This document shows, piece after piece, positions 35,694 to 45,348 of a stretch of DNA of 64,000 bases; the first letter of the stretch is position 1, and every line of letters starts with the position of its first letter. Position numbers and translations under genes: made by a program. The notes below the pieces were generated by a model that saw nothing but the letters and a program-made list of their open reading frames with translations, was not told where the DNA came from and ran no database searches. Source of the stretch: Burkholderiales bacterium RIFCSPLOWO2_12_FULL_61_40 (lineage in GTDB: Bacteria; Pseudomonadota; Gammaproteobacteria; Burkholderiales; Burkholderiaceae_C); contig MESI01000090.1 of the NCBI GenBank assembly GCA_001770935.1, forward strand, positions 1 through 64,000, read 5' to 3'.

Positions 35694-37160
35694 TCACAGA
35701 GACTCCCTGTCCTGCATAGGCGCTTGCTCCTTGCGGCTCGCCTCCAGCAACGCCCCAAACCCATCGTCAAACGCATTCAGAGCTTCCAACAAGGCAGCAC
35801 TCTGGTCGGCCGATACGGAGTGGGACAACAGGCCTTTCACCGCCGCCGCCGTGCGCTGCGCGGCGCCGCGGTGGGCTTGGCTCCAGGACAGGGCGGCGCT
35901 GCGGGCCTGCGCCAGTGCAGCGGGGGTGTGCACCAGTGCCAGCGCCTGCTCTACCGCCGTGGGCAAGTCCGGCTGCGCAAACGCCGCACCTGCGGCCTGC
36001 GCCAGTGCGGTGGCTTCGGCAAAGTTGAAGGTGTGCGGCCCCATCAGCACCGGGCAGCCGCAGGCCGCCGCTTCGATCAGGTTTTGGCCGCCCAGCGGGG
36101 CAAAGCTGCCGCCCAGCAAAGCCACATCGGCCATGCCAAAGTACAGGGCCATCTCACCCAGCGAGTCGCCCAGCCAGATATCGGCCTGCGGCGGTGCATC
36201 CGCCCAGGCGCTGCGGCGCGCCACCGTGAACCCATGGGAGGCGAACAGGGCGGCCACCGCGTCAAAACGCTGCGGATGGCGCGGAACAATAAGCCACTGC
36301 ACCGCTGCTTTTGCTACATTTTTAATAGCTGCTTGCGCACATTCCACGGGGGCTAGAGCCTTTTTTTGCTTAAGAATATCGAGCAAAAGCTGCTCTTCGC
36401 CTTCGCGCGAGCTGGCGAACATCACGACCGGTCGGGCACAGGCCTGACGCCAGGCGCGCCCTTGCGCCAGCTGCGCCACATCAGGCGTGGCATCGAACTT
36501 GAAATTGCCCAGCACGCCCTGCACTGGCGCGCCCAGAAGGCGCAAACGGGCGGCATCGCCCGCCGACTGCGCCCACACGGCGGCCAAGCCCCGGTAGGCG
36601 GGCCGGGACAACCAGGCCAGGCGCTGGACCTGTCGCAAGGATTTATCGCTCAAACGGGCGTTGACCAAACACAGCGGAACGCCCGCATGGGCGCAACCCG
36701 CCACCAGGTTGGGCCAGACCTCGGTTTCCACCAGCAGGCCGACGCGGGGCCGAAAATGCGCCAAAAACCGGCCCACCGCGCCGGGCGTGTCCCAAGGCTG
36801 CCACACCTGCACATCACCGGGCTGCAGCAGCGCCCTGCCCTGTGCGCGGCCGGTGGCCGTGCCGTGGGTCAGCAGCAGACGCATGCCGGGCCACTGGCTG
36901 CGCAGCTGCGCCACCAGCACCGCAACCGCCCGCGTCTCGCCCAGCGAGACGGCGTGGACCCAGACCAGACGCGGGTCGCCACCCTCCACAGCCGGAGCGG
37001 GTGCCATGCGTTGGGCAGCCTGCGCAGGCGGGGTGTAATAACCAAAACGCTCTTCAATGGCTTCGCCATAACCAGGCTCCGCCACAGCGCGCCGCTGCAG
37101 CTTGCGCCGCAGCAGGGGCTGCACCAGCCACATGACCCAGGAATACAGGCGCAACATCAT
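35694..37160 (-). CDS. waaA: 3-deoxy-D-manno-octulosonic acid (Kdo) transferase with repeat insert
   Basis: Transfers Kdo to lipid A at the inner membrane in LPS core synthesis. The 488-residue GT-B protein starts MMLRLYSWVMWLVQPLL (membrane anchor), then VWVHAVSLGETRA, LLTHGTATGR, GLLVETEVWPN and, in the second domain, LIVPRHPQRFD, LGDSLGEMALYFGMADVALLGGS and GGQNLIEAAACGCPVLMGP. Between ASSREGEEQLLLD and LIVPRHP an extra segment KALAPVECAQAAIKNVAKA is encoded by the dispersed repeat, in a surface linker. ATG 37160 overlaps the waaC stop (ATGA); ATG 37157 is the alternative. Confidence 0.9.
   Translation of the reverse strand: MMLRLYSWVMWLVQPLLRRKLQRRAVAEPGYGEAIEERFGYYTPPAQAAQRMAPAPAVEGGDPRLVWVHAVSLGETRAVAVLVAQLRSQWPGMRLLLTHGTATGRAQGRALLQPGDVQVWQPWDTPGAVGRFLAHFRPRVGLLVETEVWPNLVAGCAHAGVPLCLVNARLSDKSLRQVQRLAWLSRPAYRGLAAVWAQSAGDAARLRLLGAPVQGVLGNFKFDATPDVAQLAQGRAWRQACARPVVMFASSREGEEQLLLDILKQKKALAPVECAQAAIKNVAKAAVQWLIVPRHPQRFDAVAALFASHGFTVARRSAWADAPPQADIWLGDSLGEMALYFGMADVALLGGSFAPLGGQNLIEAAACGCPVLMGPHTFNFAEATALAQAAGAAFAQPDLPTAVEQALALVHTPAALAQARSAALSWSQAHRGAAQRTAAAVKGLLSHSVSADQSAALLEALNAFDDGFGALLEASRKEQAPMQDRESL
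36309..36370 (-). repeat. Dispersed ~60 bp repeat, copy inside waaA
   Basis: On the plus strand: TTTTGCTACATTTTTAATAG, CTGCTTGCGCACATTCCACG and GGGGCTAGAGCC. By eye about 85% identical to the reverse complement of the dinB copy. Same translated frame as in dinB (KALAPVECAQAAIKNVAKA). Confidence 0.85.
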
Positions 37161-38188
37161 CGGCACAACACCGGGGTGTCCAGCCCTTCCCAGGCTTGCC
37201 ACACAGCATCCACCTCAGGCCAGGGCGCGGCGTACACGCTGACCTGGCGCGCCGCGTTCGTGCTGGGCGGCCCGGTACGCCAGGCGGTGTCGAAGTTGTA
37301 AATCTGCACATGGGGCAGGCCCAGTGCCACTGCGATGTGGCTCAGGCCGCTGTCCACCCCGATGACACCGGCGCAGCGGGCCATGGTGTCGGTGAGTGCG
37401 TCCAGCCCCATGGCGGGCCAGACCCAGGCGTCGTTCAGTTGCTTGGCAATCGCCTCGCTGGTGGCCTTTTCTGCCGCCGACCCGTGGGCCAGGGCCACGG
37501 TGAAACCACTGTGGTTCAACTGCTGCCCCAAGGCCACCCAGGAGGCCAGCGGCCATTGTTTGTCGGCGCGTGAGGTGCCGTGCACCAGCGCCACTACCGG
37601 CTTGCGCGGAACAAACGGATTGGGAGTGAAGCCGGGCTTGACCACCATGGGCTGCACCGCCGCCAGCGCGCCGGGTAACAGACCAAAGCGCATAGCCTCT
37701 GGCGCCTCGTATTTCAAAGCCGCTGCACACAGAATGCGCGAACGCTGCACCGCATGCACATGCGGCGCCAGCTCAATCGCCACGTCGGCCACCCAGCGCG
37801 CGGGCGCTTCAAAGCTGGACCCATCGGTCTGGTTGGCCAGGCTGATACGCCGCCCGCGTGGCGTGGTGCGCGCCAGCCAGGACACCAGCGCCGATTTGGT
37901 CAGGCCCTGCAGGTCGATCACCGCGTCGTATGTCTCCCCTTGCAGATCGCCCTTGAAGGCCCGCCATTCCTGGCGGGTTTGCCTGGAGAAAGGCTGTTTG
38001 CGCCAGCGCCGCAAATCACAGGCAATGACCTTGCGCACCCCTTCGCAGCGCGCCACCAGCGGCGCAAACGCGCGCTCCACCACCCAGTCGATCTGCACGC
38101 CCGCCAATGCCCGGCGCAGGTCCTGCACCGCGGGCATGGCGTGCACCACGTCCCCCAGCGAGGAGAGCTTGACGATGAGAACCTTCAA
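37157..38188 (-). CDS. waaC: Lipopolysaccharide heptosyltransferase I
   Basis: Adds the first heptose to Kdo2-lipid A. The 343-residue GT-9 protein starts MKVLIVKLSSLGDVVHAMPAVQDL, a hallmark of WaaC, followed by IDWVVERAFAPLV and YDAVIDLQGLTKSAL. The C-terminal donor site region includes VALVHGTSRADKQWP and GVIGVDSGLSHIAVALGLP. It overlaps algC at its start and waaA at its end by 4 bases each, so the three are translationally coupled. Confidence 0.94.
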   Translation of the reverse strand: MKVLIVKLSSLGDVVHAMPAVQDLRRALAGVQIDWVVERAFAPLVARCEGVRKVIACDLRRWRKQPFSRQTRQEWRAFKGDLQGETYDAVIDLQGLTKSALVSWLARTTPRGRRISLANQTDGSSFEAPARWVADVAIELAPHVHAVQRSRILCAAALKYEAPEAMRFGLLPGALAAVQPMVVKPGFTPNPFVPRKPVVALVHGTSRADKQWPLASWVALGQQLNHSGFTVALAHGSAAEKATSEAIAKQLNDAWVWPAMGLDALTDTMARCAGVIGVDSGLSHIAVALGLPHVQIYNFDTAWRTGPPSTNAARQVSVYAAPWPEVDAVWQAWEGLDTPVLCR

Positions 38189-39567
38189 TGCGCGGCCTTT
38201 TCAAACTGCGCGTCGGGCTTGACCGCATGCAGCAGGTGCAGCATATCGGCCTGGATGCGCTCCAGCGCCGCCTGGGTCTGGCCTTCAAAACGCAGCACCA
38301 GCACCGGCGTGGTGTTGGAGGCGCGCACCAGCCCAAAACCATCGGGCCAGTCCACGCGCAGCCCGTCGATCGTGTTGATGACAGCCGGGGCCGCGAAGGC
38401 AGCTTGTGCCACCAGCTGCGCCACCAAACCATGCGGCTCGCCCTCGGCGCAGGCCACGTTCAGCTCGGGCGTGGAAAAACTGGTGGGCAGGGCATGGAGC
38501 ACGGCATTGGCGTCGGGCGCGTGGCTCACGATCTCCAATAAACGGGCGCCCGCATAGGTGCCATCGTCAAAACCAAACCAGCGCTCCTTGAAGAAAATAT
38601 GGCCGCTCATTTCCCCACCCAGGGGCGAATCGATCTCTTTCATCTTGGCCTTGATCAGCGAGTGGCCGGTTTTGAACATCAGCGGCACGCCGCCCGCTTC
38701 GGCAATGGCCGGGGCCAGGCGCTGCGAGCATTTCACGTCAAACACAATGGTGCCGCCGGGCACGCGGGACAGCACATCGCGCGCGAACAGCATCATCTGG
38801 CGGTCGGGGTAGATGTTGGTGCCGTCCTTGGTGACGATGCCCAGGCGGTCACCGTCGCCGTCAAAGGCCAGGCCCAGTTCGGCGTCGCCCGCTTGCAGCG
38901 CCGCAATCAGGTCGCGCAGGTTTTCGGGCTTGCTGGGGTCGGGGTGGTGGTTGGGAAAGTTGCCGTCCACCGTGCTGAACAGCTCTTGCACCTCGCAGCC
39001 AATGGCGCGCAGGATGCCGGGGGCCGAGGCGCCAGCCACGCCGTTGCCCGAGTCCACCACAATCTTGATAGGCCGGTCCAGCTGGATGTCGCCCACGATG
39101 CGCGCGGTGTAGGCCTCCAGCACGTCCACCGTCTGGCGGGTCGCGCCCGTTTTCAGCGTCCAGCTCTCGGCTTCCATCATGCGGCGCAGCGCCTGGATGT
39201 CTTCGCCGTAGATGGCGCGCCCGGCCATCACCATCTTGAAGCCGTTGTAATCGCGCGGATTGTGGCTGCCGGTGACCTGGATGCCGCTGGTGCACAGGGT
39301 GTTAGCCGCAAAGTACAGCATGGGGGTGGTGACCATGCCCACGTCAATGACGCTGACACCCGCCTCTTCCAGCCCCCGCATCAGGGCCTGCGAGAGCATG
39401 GGGCCGCTCAAACGCCCGTCGCGCCCCACCGCCACCGTGGTTTCGCCTTGCGCCAGGGCCACGGTGCCAAAGGCCCGGCCCAAGCCCAGGGCGACCTCTT
39501 CGGTCAAGGTGCTGGGAACGATGCCACGGATGTCGTAGGCTTTGAAAATACTGGCCGAAATGTGCAT
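38185..39567 (-). CDS. algC: Phosphomannomutase/phosphoglucomutase
   Basis: Interconverts hexose 1- and 6-phosphates to feed LPS and polysaccharide precursors. The 460-residue protein has TGSHNPRDYNGFKM with the phospho-Ser, the metal loop DGDGDRLG, and GGEMSGHIFFKERWFGFDDG for sugar recognition. It begins MHISASIFKAYDIRGIVP at ATG 39567; the upstream extension to 39591 is not conserved. First gene of the algC-waaC-waaA run; divergent from the phosphofructokinase gene. manB is an alternative name. Confidence 0.92.
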   Translation of the reverse strand: MHISASIFKAYDIRGIVPSTLTEEVALGLGRAFGTVALAQGETTVAVGRDGRLSGPMLSQALMRGLEEAGVSVIDVGMVTTPMLYFAANTLCTSGIQVTGSHNPRDYNGFKMVMAGRAIYGEDIQALRRMMEAESWTLKTGATRQTVDVLEAYTARIVGDIQLDRPIKIVVDSGNGVAGASAPGILRAIGCEVQELFSTVDGNFPNHHPDPSKPENLRDLIAALQAGDAELGLAFDGDGDRLGIVTKDGTNIYPDRQMMLFARDVLSRVPGGTIVFDVKCSQRLAPAIAEAGGVPLMFKTGHSLIKAKMKEIDSPLGGEMSGHIFFKERWFGFDDGTYAGARLLEIVSHAPDANAVLHALPTSFSTPELNVACAEGEPHGLVAQLVAQAAFAAPAVINTIDGLRVDWPDGFGLVRASNTTPVLVLRFEGQTQAALERIQADMLHLLHAVKPDAQFEKAAH

Positions 39568-39682
39568 GGTTTTATCCCTTGGTATGGGCACATGCGAGTG
39601 CGTGCGCCGCTGGGGCAGGATTGTAGGGGGCGGGCTTATGGCTTATCCTCAATAGACTGTTGCCCCCACAAAGGAAATTGAC

Positions 39683-40792
39683 ATGACCCAAGCCATTCGA
39701 CGTATTGCGATCTGCACCGGGGGCGGTGATGCGCCCGGCCTCAATGCGGTGATCCGGGCCACCGTGTCGGCGGCCGCCAACCGCGGCTGGGAAACCGTCG
39801 GCATCCGGGACGGCTTCAACGGCATTCTGCAGCCCGAGCGTTACCCCAGGGGCGGCGTCACCCTGCTCACGCGCGACCGGGTGCGCGGCATTTCCCACCT
39901 GGGCGGCACCATCATCGGCACCACCAACAAAGGCAACCCCTTTCACTTTCCGGTCGCCCAGCCCGACGGCAGCGTGCGCGATACGGACCGCTCCGACGAT
40001 ATCCTGGACTATTTCAAGCGCGAGGGCATTGACGCCCTGGTGTCGGTGGGTGGCGACGGGTCGCTCACCATTGCCAACGAGTTGCACCGCAAAGGCTTGC
40101 GCGTGGTGGGGGTGCCCAAAACCATTGACAACGACCTGGACAAAACCTTCACCACCTTCGGTTTTGACACGGCGGTGTCTTTCGCCACCGAATGCCTGGA
40201 CCGCCTGCACAGCACGGCCGAGAGCCACCAGCGGGTCATGGTGGTCGAAGTCATGGGGCGCTACGCCGGCTGGATTGCCCTGCACGCCGGCATCTCGGGC
40301 GGGGCGCACGCCATTCTCATCCCCGAAATTCCCTACAACCTGGACAAGGTGGTGGCCAAGATTGGTGAGCGTGATGCCGAAGGCCGCATGTACACCCTGG
40401 TGGTGGTGGCCGAAGGGGCGCAGCCGCACCATGGCGAGCGCGCCCTGCTGGCACCGGCCGAGATTGGCCATGCCGAGCGCCTGGGCGGGATCGGTGAGCG
40501 CGTTGCGCAGGATCTGGCCCGACGCACCGGCAAGGATGCCCGTGTGGTGGTGCTGGGCCACTTGCTGCGCGGCGGCAGCCCCACCTCGTTTGACCGGCTG
40601 GCGGCCCTGCGCTTTGGCACGGCGGCCGTGCGCGCACTGGAAGAAGGCCTGTCGGGCGTGATGGTCTCGCTGGCGTTTCCCAACGTGGTCTATGTCAACC
40701 TGGAAGAAGTGGCCGGGCGCATGAAGGCGGTACCGGCCGACTGCGACACGCTGCAAACCGGGCGGGATTTGGGTGTGTGTTTTGGCGATTAA
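39683..40792 (+). CDS. 6-phosphofructokinase, mixed-type active site
   Basis: Phosphorylates fructose 6-phosphate. The 369-residue protein shows TGGGDAPGLNAVIR, GGTIIGTTNKGNP, VSVGGDGSLTIA and PKTIDNDLDKTF. In the family, Gly at the GGDGS position points to ATP, whereas Lys in PKTIDND is typical of pyrophosphate enzymes (ATP enzymes have PGTIDND). This protein combines both, as in some actinobacterial ATP-dependent and mixed enzymes, so the phosphoryl donor is uncertain. The rest (EVMGRYAGWIALHAGIS, HLLRGGSPTSFDR) is standard. AAAGGA lies about 8 bases before the ATG. Confidence 0.88.
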   Translation: MTQAIRRIAICTGGGDAPGLNAVIRATVSAAANRGWETVGIRDGFNGILQPERYPRGGVTLLTRDRVRGISHLGGTIIGTTNKGNPFHFPVAQPDGSVRDTDRSDDILDYFKREGIDALVSVGGDGSLTIANELHRKGLRVVGVPKTIDNDLDKTFTTFGFDTAVSFATECLDRLHSTAESHQRVMVVEVMGRYAGWIALHAGISGGAHAILIPEIPYNLDKVVAKIGERDAEGRMYTLVVVAEGAQPHHGERALLAPAEIGHAERLGGIGERVAQDLARRTGKDARVVVLGHLLRGGSPTSFDRLAALRFGTAAVRALEEGLSGVMVSLAFPNVVYVNLEEVAGRMKAVPADCDTLQTGRDLGVCFGD

Positions 40793-40889
40793 TTAATTTC
40801 AATCGCCCGCATCCATATTTCAAACCACCGGCAGGGGGTGGCCCTTACCATGCAGAGGCGTTCAAAAAAAGCCCTTTCTGGAGACCCCC

Positions 40890-42038
40890 ATGCCCGTGAT
40901 CACCAACATCGAAGACCTGCGCGTTCTGGCGCAAAAGCGCGTACCCCGCATGTTTTACGACTACGCGGATTCCGGCTCCTGGACCGAGAGCACCTACCGC
41001 GCCAACGAAAGCGATTTTCAAAAAATCAAGCTGCGCCAGCGCGTGGCGGTGAACATGGAAAACCGCAGCACCGCCACCACCATGGTGGGCCAGAAGGTGG
41101 CTATGCCGGTGGCCATTGCACCCACAGGCTTGACCGGCATGCAACATGCCGATGGCGAAATTCTGGCGGCCAAATCGGCCAAAAAATTCGGCATTCCCTT
41201 CACGCTCTCGACCATGAGCATCTGCTCCATCGAAGACGTGGCAAAGGAGACCGGCAACCACCCCTTCTGGTTTCAGCTCTATGTGATGAAGGACCGCGAC
41301 TACATCGAACGCCTGATCGACCGCGCCAAAGCCGCCAACTGCTCGGCCCTGGTGCTCACACTGGATTTGCAAATCCTCGGCCAGCGCCACAAGGACCTGA
41401 AAAACGGCCTCTCCGCCCCGCCCAAGCTCACCGTGGCCAACATTCTGAACATGATGACCAAGCCGCGCTGGGGCCTAGGCATGCTGGGTACCAAACGGCA
41501 CGGCTTTGGCAACATCATCGGCCACGTCAAGGGTGTGGAAAACATGGGCTCGCTCTCCGAGTGGACCGCCAAGCAGTTCGACCCGGGCCTGAACTGGGGC
41601 GATGTGGAGTGGATCAAGAAGCGTTGGGGCGGCAAGCTGATTCTCAAAGGCATCCAGGACGTGGAAGACGCGCGCCTGGCGGTGAATTCCGGGGCCGACG
41701 CACTGATCGTCTCCAACCACGGCGGGCGCCAACTGGACGGCGCCGAGTCCTCCATCCGCGCGCTGCCGCAGATCGTGGACGCCGTGGGCCAGCAGATCGA
41801 AGTGCACATGGACGGCGGCATCCGCAGCGGCCAGGACGTGCTCAAGGCGCGTGCCCTGGGTGCGCAGGGCACCTACATCGGGCGCGCCTTTTTGTACGGC
41901 CTGGGCGCTATGGGGGAACGGGGCGTAGACAAGGTGCTGGAGATCCTCCACAAGGAGTTGGACCTGACCATGGCCTTTTGCGGCCACACCCGCATCGACA
42001 CCGTGAACCAGGGCATTTTGCTGCCGGGTACTTTCTAA
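40890..42038 (+). CDS. lldD: FMN-dependent alpha-hydroxy-acid dehydrogenase (L-lactate dehydrogenase type)
   Basis: Oxidises L-lactate or a similar 2-hydroxy acid, passing electrons to quinone or cytochrome. The 382-residue TIM barrel starts MPVITNIEDLRVLAQKRVPRMFYDYADSGSWTE, with PVAIAPTGLTGMQHADGE, STMSICSIEDVA, WFQLYVMKDRDY, LILKGIQDVEDA (Lys) and SNHGGRQLDGAESSI with the catalytic His. VHMDGGIRSGQDVLKARALGA binds FMN phosphate. TGGAGA lies about 8 bases before the ATG. The exact substrate cannot be read from sequence. Confidence 0.88.
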   Translation: MPVITNIEDLRVLAQKRVPRMFYDYADSGSWTESTYRANESDFQKIKLRQRVAVNMENRSTATTMVGQKVAMPVAIAPTGLTGMQHADGEILAAKSAKKFGIPFTLSTMSICSIEDVAKETGNHPFWFQLYVMKDRDYIERLIDRAKAANCSALVLTLDLQILGQRHKDLKNGLSAPPKLTVANILNMMTKPRWGLGMLGTKRHGFGNIIGHVKGVENMGSLSEWTAKQFDPGLNWGDVEWIKKRWGGKLILKGIQDVEDARLAVNSGADALIVSNHGGRQLDGAESSIRALPQIVDAVGQQIEVHMDGGIRSGQDVLKARALGAQGTYIGRAFLYGLGAMGERGVDKVLEILHKELDLTMAFCGHTRIDTVNQGILLPGTF

Positions 42039-42094
42039 TGTGATGGGGCTGGCGTACCATGGGGGTGGGGAGTTGATAAAACGAGGCCACCCGC

Positions 42095-43786
42095 ATGAAC
42101 AACAACAGCACTCCACCCGACCCGGCCCGGTTTGCGGGCATAGGGGACAACTTCCATTACCTGGCCTACCCGGCCAACCTCCTGGTCTGGATGAGCGACA
42201 CCGAGGGCCGGTGCAGTTTTGTCAGTCCGTCCTGGACCACCTTCACCGGCCGTGCGCGCGCCCAGGAACTGGGCCTGGGCTGGATGGATGGTGTACACCC
42301 CGACGACATCGCTCCATTGACGCAGGGGCTGCAAGAGGCGCACACCGGCCAGCAGCCGTTTCGCCTGCTGTTTCGCTACCGGCGTGAAGACGGCGTCTAC
42401 CGCTGGCTGGTGGGCCAAGGCATGCCCCACAGCACGCCGACCAGCACGTTTGACGGCCACCTGTGCCTGTGCTTTGACGTCACGCCCTACCAGGAGGGTG
42501 AGGCGGATATGGAGCACTCCATCCAGAACGTTTTCCCCCTGCTCAACGAAACCCGGCTGGTGGCCGTCATTCTGGACACCCACGGGCGCATACAGTTTTC
42601 CAACGGGGGCCTGTGTCGGCTGCTGAACCGCCATGGAACGGAGCTGATGAACTGCAAGCTGTTCCAGCGCCACTGTGCCGCCAACGACCATGGGCTGTTT
42701 GAGCGCCTCTACCCCAATGGCAGCCAGGCCCCCTTGTTCCCGGCCGAATTTCAATCGGAACTGCTCACCCAGGACCAGCAGCCGCGCCATGTCTCGTGGC
42801 ATGCCGTGGTGTGGCGCGACCACCTGGGGCGGCTCAAGGGCACCATGCTGATTGGCGACGACGTCACCGCCTTGCACCGCGAGGAAGAAGAAACATCGCT
42901 GTACGTCAAGGCCTTTGAGGCCACCGAGCACGCCATCATCGTCACCGACGCGCAGGGCTGCATCCTCTCGGTCAACCGGGCGTTCACCACCCTCACCGGC
43001 TACAGCCGCGAAGAAGCGCTGGGCAACAACCCGCGCATGCTGAAATCGGGCCGCCACGACAAGGAGTTTTACAAAGAACTGTGGGCCTCGGTTTTAAGCA
43101 CGGGCCACTGGCATGGCGACGTGTGGGACCGGCAAAAAGACGGCGGCATTTACCCCAAATACCTCTCGATCAGCGCCATCAAGAACGCCCAGGGCGAACC
43201 CACCAACTACATCGGTATTTTTTACGATATCTCGGAACGCAAAACCATCGAAGAGCGGCTGGACCACCTGGCCCACTACGACCCGCTGACCGGACTGCCC
43301 AACCGCAGCCTGCTGATCGACCGGCTGGAGCAAGCCGTCGAACGCGCGATACGGCTGGGCACCAAGGTGGCCATGCTCTACCTGGACCTGGACCACTTCA
43401 AACAGGTCAACGACAGCTTTGGCCACGCCGCGGGGGATGCATTGCTCAAGGCGGTGGGCCAGCGCATGAAAACCTGCGTGCGCGGGGTGGACACGGTGGC
43501 CCGCCTGGGGGGCGACGAATTTGTGGTGCTGGTGCCCGATATGCACGAGGCCAACGACATTGGCACCGTTGCGGCCAAACTGCTGGAAACCCTCACCCCG
43601 GCCTACGAGATCGAAGGCCACTGGGCGGTGAGCGCGCCCAGCATCGGCATCAGCATTTACCCCGACGATGGCGGCAACGCGGACGACCTGATGAAACACG
43701 CCGACGCCGCCATGTACCTGGCCAAGCAAAGTGGCCGGGGCAACTACAAGTTTTTCCACAGCCTGCCGGTTCCCAATTACGAGTAG
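42095..43786 (+). CDS. PAS-PAS-PAS-GGDEF diguanylate cyclase
   Basis: A 563-residue cytoplasmic protein. Three PAS-type sensor units are suggested (about 20-135, 140-260, 275-395), the last marked by TEHAIIVTDAQGCILSVNRAF and GYSREEALGNNPRMLKSG. The GGDEF domain begins LAHYDPLTGLPNRSLLIDRLEQ and has an intact RLGGDEFVVLV. It therefore probably makes c-di-GMP. No clear inhibitory RxxD was checked. It lies 56 bases after lldD on the same strand, perhaps in one transcript. Confidence 0.9.
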   Translation: MNNNSTPPDPARFAGIGDNFHYLAYPANLLVWMSDTEGRCSFVSPSWTTFTGRARAQELGLGWMDGVHPDDIAPLTQGLQEAHTGQQPFRLLFRYRREDGVYRWLVGQGMPHSTPTSTFDGHLCLCFDVTPYQEGEADMEHSIQNVFPLLNETRLVAVILDTHGRIQFSNGGLCRLLNRHGTELMNCKLFQRHCAANDHGLFERLYPNGSQAPLFPAEFQSELLTQDQQPRHVSWHAVVWRDHLGRLKGTMLIGDDVTALHREEEETSLYVKAFEATEHAIIVTDAQGCILSVNRAFTTLTGYSREEALGNNPRMLKSGRHDKEFYKELWASVLSTGHWHGDVWDRQKDGGIYPKYLSISAIKNAQGEPTNYIGIFYDISERKTIEERLDHLAHYDPLTGLPNRSLLIDRLEQAVERAIRLGTKVAMLYLDLDHFKQVNDSFGHAAGDALLKAVGQRMKTCVRGVDTVARLGGDEFVVLVPDMHEANDIGTVAAKLLETLTPAYEIEGHWAVSAPSIGISIYPDDGGNADDLMKHADAAMYLAKQSGRGNYKFFHSLPVPNYE

Positions 43787-43964
43787 GGTTTTGTGCTTCG
43801 GCGGTAGCGAGTGCAGGCCCACTCCATGGCGGGCTCAGATGCTATTTCCACTTCGATAAGGCATCAATAATCAGACTTTGGCCATGGCAGTCCAGAACCC
43901 TGGCCCATCATTCCAAAGGCGGGCGGACCATGAAAAAACCTATCCTTGTGAGCCCCCCGCGCTA

Positions 43965-45332
43965 CTAACGCTTGTCTTGTCCGTCGTAGAAGGTTGTGCA
44001 TCTGCCATCGCTAGGCTGGTTCTTGGGGCATATGTACGATCTGCGCGCTGTGATCAACCCGTGCTTCTTGGCGACGTCATAATCACCGGCCCCAAGGGAG
44101 TGACCGCAGCGATAGGCGTCCCACTGAACCCCCTTAATTGTCGGGCCGCCAGCCGCCCAAGTACCTCCCGAGCAATGTTGTCTGGACAGCGCGCTTTCCA
44201 GTGTGGGCTCGTCAACAATGGTCTGATTATCCAGAGCGCCATTGCATTCCCACTTCCCGCTTTTTGCGCTTTGGCGACAAATCGCGATCGCTTCCAACTG
44301 GACGGGGCCCCATTCAATTTTCTTTTCCTGCTTCTTGCTATTGGAAGAGGATGGGGCGCTCATCTCTGCTTTGTGTGTGCTTGCAACCAGCCTATCGTCA
44401 TTGGTGGGGGTACTGTTGTTTGTCGTTGTTTGTCTCAAGGCTGTGCCATTTGCTGCTGCGTTTTGCGGATCCTTGACGCAATAGGCCGTCGGCGGAATAG
44501 TTACATGCACTCCGTTGGCTTGGCGCGCTGGCGAGGATCCGGGAGGGCAAGTCTGGCGCCCGGATGGAATGGTGACAACTTGCGGCTGATACTTCGGCAG
44601 TTCCGGTTGCGACTCCGCAGTTCTGGCACGCGCGGACGAACGTTCAGCTTCCGCACGAGCAGCACGTTCGCGCTCCGCATCGCGGCGGCGGTTCGCTTCG
44701 CGGTCTTCCCGCTCGGCTCTGGCGCGGTCCCGTTCCGCCGCCTGTGCGGCCAGCACGCGATTGGAGTTTCTGATGGCAGCATTTGTCTGGCGGTCGATCT
44801 TGTTTAAGAGCGCGGCATTCTCGGCCGCCCCCTGGAGAATCTGTGCACCAATCGCCGCATTGTATTCACGGGTCGATTGCCGGTCTTCATTCGCTCGCGC
44901 CAGTTGCTCCTCCCTCCAAATGCGCGCCTCCCTCTCTTCGTCCCTGCGAACTTGTGCTCGCGTTTCTTGTTCCACCCTGCGAACTTGCGCTTGTCTCTCT
45001 TCTTCGGCGCGCCTTATTTCGTTAGCGAGCTGCTGCTTTTCGTTTTCCAAGTTCTTCTGACCTGCCAGCAGTGCATTTTTGTCCTGCCCGCTGTTGGCCG
45101 CTTTCGCGGCCTTTGCCAGTTCGCTGGTGCTGCAAGGGAAATTGCGCGCACGGGTGCAGGCGTTGGCCTTGTCGATAGCTGCCTGAAAATCCTGCTTATC
45201 GAGCCTGTCGAACTGATCCATCATGTCCATCAGATTGGTTGATGTGGCTGGAAAAACGGGAGCGGCGAAAATGATCGCGGCGGTGGCAATGGCTGCAGCC
45301 GGAAAATATTTCCCCAATAAAAAAGTGTTCAT
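43965..45332 (-). CDS. Exported coiled-coil protein, lower-GC envelope block
   Basis: I do not recognise a characterised family. The 455-residue protein has a signal peptide (AAAIATAAIIFAAPVFPA), then a small Cys-containing domain QDFQAAIDKANACTRARNFPCSTSELAKAAKAA, then a long Glu/Arg/Ala-rich coiled coil (about 85-255). A C-terminal part with several Cys follows: RQTCPPGSSPARQANGVHVTI...AYC and WECNGALDNQTIVDEPTLE. Base composition is visibly lower in GC than the flanks. It sits downstream of the PEGA-Sel1 gene on the same strand, 16 bases apart, so they are probably cotranscribed. A periplasmic or surface-associated structural or assembly protein is a guess. Confidence 0.6.
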   Translation of the reverse strand: MNTFLLGKYFPAAAIATAAIIFAAPVFPATSTNLMDMMDQFDRLDKQDFQAAIDKANACTRARNFPCSTSELAKAAKAANSGQDKNALLAGQKNLENEKQQLANEIRRAEEERQAQVRRVEQETRAQVRRDEEREARIWREEQLARANEDRQSTREYNAAIGAQILQGAAENAALLNKIDRQTNAAIRNSNRVLAAQAAERDRARAEREDREANRRRDAERERAARAEAERSSARARTAESQPELPKYQPQVVTIPSGRQTCPPGSSPARQANGVHVTIPPTAYCVKDPQNAAANGTALRQTTTNNSTPTNDDRLVASTHKAEMSAPSSSNSKKQEKKIEWGPVQLEAIAICRQSAKSGKWECNGALDNQTIVDEPTLESALSRQHCSGGTWAAGGPTIKGVQWDAYRCGHSLGAGDYDVAKKHGLITARRSYICPKNQPSDGRCTTFYDGQDKR

Positions 45333-45348
45333 CGCTTGTTCTCGTAGA

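Noticed and set aside
35420..35776. Intact PIN-domain protein of 118 residues
   Set aside because: The N-terminal part of this frame is unrelated to PIN domains; the true N-terminus MLDTNILFT is in another frame followed by a stop.
43787..43964. Attachment site or insertion-sequence end bordering the lower-GC block
   Set aside because: I found no terminal inverted repeat, target duplication, tRNA end or transposase fragment here.
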